DNA of 21,759 bases from an uncultured Collinsella sp. (lineage in GTDB: Bacteria; Actinomycetota; Coriobacteriia; Coriobacteriales; Coriobacteriaceae). This document shows positions 20,243 to 21,759 of this stretch, one piece after another. Position 1 is the first letter of the stretch, and every line of letters begins with the position of its first letter. The notes below the pieces were generated by a model that was given only the letters and a program-made list of their open reading frames with translations, was not told the origin of the DNA and did not search any database. Where the stretch lies: contig CAAENY010000040.1 of NCBI GenBank assembly GCA_900757465.1, positions 1 through 21,759 on the forward strand, given 5' to 3'. A program made the translations under genes and the position numbers.

Positions 20243-21706
20243 ATGAGCTCTGAAAAACGAGGAACGATTGGTTCGTTCGCTCTGCTGGGCATGACGGTCG
20301 CCGCCGTGTTCGGTATCAAGAACATCATCAACAACAACGCGGCCATCGGCTTGGCAGGTGCGCCGTCGTTCTTCTTCGCCACGCTTTTGTACTTTGTCCC
20401 CTATACCCTGGTTACCGCCGAGTTCGTCGGCCTCAACAAGGACTCCGAGTCTGGCGTGTACGCATGGGTTAAGACCTCGATGGGTGGTCGCTGGGCGTTC
20501 CTGACGGCATTTAGCTACTGGTTCGTTAACCTGTTCTTCTTTGCGTCCGTCCTGCCCAACGTCATCATCTACGCGAGCTACGTGTTCTTTGGTGCCAACG
20601 CCGAGCTTTCGCAGCTGTGGATCACCATTATCGAGATCGTCGTCTTTGCTATCGCCACGTGGGTTTCGACCAAGGGCGCTAAGTGGATCGGCTCCATTTC
20701 CTCCTTCGGTTCGACCGCGGCTCTCGGCCTGACCGCCGTGTTCATCCTGCTGTCCCTGGCTGCTGCCTTTGGCGGCGTTGAGTTCGCTACGGCTCCTACT
20801 CCCGCTAACATGGCTCCCGACATGAGCAACTTCGCAACTGCGTGGGGCTTCTTCGGTACGCTTGCCTGGATCATCCAGGGCGTTGGCGGCGCTGAGTCTG
20901 TCGGCGTGTTCCTTAACGACCTCAAGGGTGGCGTCAAGGCCTTCGTGCGCACCGTCGTTATCGCCGGCCTGACCATCGGCCTTCTGTATGCAGGCGCTTC
21001 GCTGCTGGTCAACCTGTTCATCCCCGAGGGCGGCGTTGCCATCTCCACCGGTATCTTCGACGTATTCGGCGCTGTCTTTGCCCACTTTGGCATTCCCATG
21101 GAAGTGTCTACGCGCGCCATCGGCTTGATCCTTCTCGCCGCCACGCTGGGCTCCCTCATGATGTGGACCTCCGCTCCCATCAAGGTCTTCTTCACCGAGA
21201 TCCCCAAGGGCGTCTTTGGTAGCAAGATCGTCGAGCTCAACGAGCATGGCATTCCTGCCCGCGCTGCTTGGCTGCAGTTCGCCATCGTCGTCCCCATCCT
21301 GATCATCCCGGCCCTGGGCTCCGGCAACCTCGACGACCTGCTCATGATCGTCACCAACATGACGGCTGCCACCGCTCTGCTCCCGCCGCTGCTGATTCTG
21401 CTTGCCTACTTTATGCTGCGCAAGAACTTCGACGCCGCTCCCCGTGACTTCCGCATGGGCTCGCGCAGCTTTGGCCTGGTCGTTGCCGCATTCCTGCTTG
21501 TGGTCTTCTGCTTCGTGCTTATCTGCGGCACCATTCCGCTCGATCAGCCGCTGTGGCTGACGCTGGTCTACAACGTTGGCGGTGTGGTTGTCTTCCTGGG
21601 CCTTGCCGTGATGTGGTACAACCGCTATATCAACCGTCTGCGCGAGACCGATCCCGAGGCTGCCGAGAGCGAGCTGCGTCCGTCTGTTCTCGACATGATG
21701 GAGTAG
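20243..21706 (+). CDS. APC-superfamily permease downstream of ebgAC (YgjI-like context)
   Basis: A 487-residue integral membrane protein with about 12 hydrophobic helices. The N-terminal segment (GSFALLGMTVAAVFGIKNIINN) is the broken first helix typical of amino acid/polyamine/organocation transporters. YAWVKTSMGGRWAFLTAFSYWFVN is the equivalent of the conserved GG.yaW...afG region. GGAESVGVFLNDLKGG in helix 6 corresponds to the usual FxGxE.....EEvknP region, with Glu kept. The C-terminal tail is cytoplasmic and acidic. APC proteins normally carry amino acids or amines, which is odd beside a beta-galactosidase; in E. coli the APC-family ygjI also follows ebgC. ATG 20243 has GGGAGG at 4 bases; the TTG four codons upstream is unlikely. 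The 153-base gap holds a hairpin, so it may be read through from ebgC. Substrate unknown. Confidence 0.85.
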   Translation: MSSEKRGTIGSFALLGMTVAAVFGIKNIINNNAAIGLAGAPSFFFATLLYFVPYTLVTAEFVGLNKDSESGVYAWVKTSMGGRWAFLTAFSYWFVNLFFFASVLPNVIIYASYVFFGANAELSQLWITIIEIVVFAIATWVSTKGAKWIGSISSFGSTAALGLTAVFILLSLAAAFGGVEFATAPTPANMAPDMSNFATAWGFFGTLAWIIQGVGGAESVGVFLNDLKGGVKAFVRTVVIAGLTIGLLYAGASLLVNLFIPEGGVAISTGIFDVFGAVFAHFGIPMEVSTRAIGLILLAATLGSLMMWTSAPIKVFFTEIPKGVFGSKIVELNEHGIPARAAWLQFAIVVPILIIPALGSGNLDDLLMIVTNMTAATALLPPLLILLAYFMLRKNFDAAPRDFRMGSRSFGLVVAAFLLVVFCFVLICGTIPLDQPLWLTLVYNVGGVVVFLGLAVMWYNRYINRLRETDPEAAESELRPSVLDMME

Positions 21707-21753
21707 AAGCTGGGATTTATTCACAGCTGAGGAACAACTTGATTCCCTTTCCT

Positions 21754-21759
21754 AAGGAG
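21754..21759 (+). promoter_or_regulatory. Ribosome binding site of a gene beyond the window
   Basis: The window ends in CCTAAGGAG, 48-53 bases after the transporter stop. AAGGAG has the strength of the sites used elsewhere here, so a rightward gene probably starts within about 10 bases after the end. Only a weak AGCTG/CAGCT repeat (21708-21728) lies between. Confidence 0.5.

Noticed and set aside
16598..21724. A 1708-codon open frame on the reverse strand across ebgA, ebgC and the permease
   Set aside because: It is antisense to three well-supported genes, runs through their intergenic gaps and resembles nothing. Long antisense frames are common where strongly biased GC-rich codons avoid reverse-strand stops.

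Overview
The window reads as chromosome of a high-GC, gut-type actinobacterium, most likely Collinsella or a close relative in Coriobacteriia. I infer this from overall protein resemblance, GC-rich codon use, AGGAG-type ribosome binding sites and the mix of lactate, beta-galactoside and PEP-carboxylase genes. No database search was possible. There is no rRNA, tRNA, CRISPR array, insertion sequence or phage gene.

Layout. (1) 1-2071: an M20 amidohydrolase behind a leader with an intrinsic terminator, then a 149-residue MFS transporter remnant lacking its middle. (2) 2234-6618: hisS and ppc (PEP carboxylase), each with hairpins in the flanks. (3) 6619-7498: a gene-poor stretch of about 880 bases. 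It opens with a very large nested palindrome, continues with a decayed relative of it, and ends with a terminator-like hairpin ahead of larA. (4) 7499-12129: a lactate racemization cluster. larA (racemase) and a LarD-like channel run rightward; larB, a LarC of N-terminal half only, and a TetR regulator run leftward and converge on them. A second nested palindrome lies between the two units. (5) 12244-14923: serB (leftward) and aspS (rightward, with a structured leader), then a strong terminator. (6) 14990-15222: chained hairpins between aspS and a LacI-family gene. (7) 15229-21706: an ebg-type unit: LacI regulator, divergent EbgA-like beta-galactosidase, EbgC-like subunit and an APC-superfamily transporter. 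Three near-identical operators precede the beta-galactosidase. The window ends on an AAGGAG that looks like the ribosome binding site of a further gene.

How the genes work together. LarA interconverts L- and D-lactate using a nickel-pincer nucleotide; LarB starts and LarC completes its synthesis, with LarE (not seen here) between them. The channel should move lactate or glycerol. The ebg unit should hydrolyse a beta-galactoside under LacI control; its gene content resembles E. coli ebgA-ebgC-ygjI. hisS, aspS, serB and ppc are core metabolism.

Most worth a second look: the two nested palindromes with conserved cores but unrelated 24-bp arms, each starting just over 20 bases after a stop codon; the hairpin chain at 15019-15222; LarC ending at the domain boundary with tetR 2 bases behind; and the APC transporter tied to an EbgA/EbgC pair.
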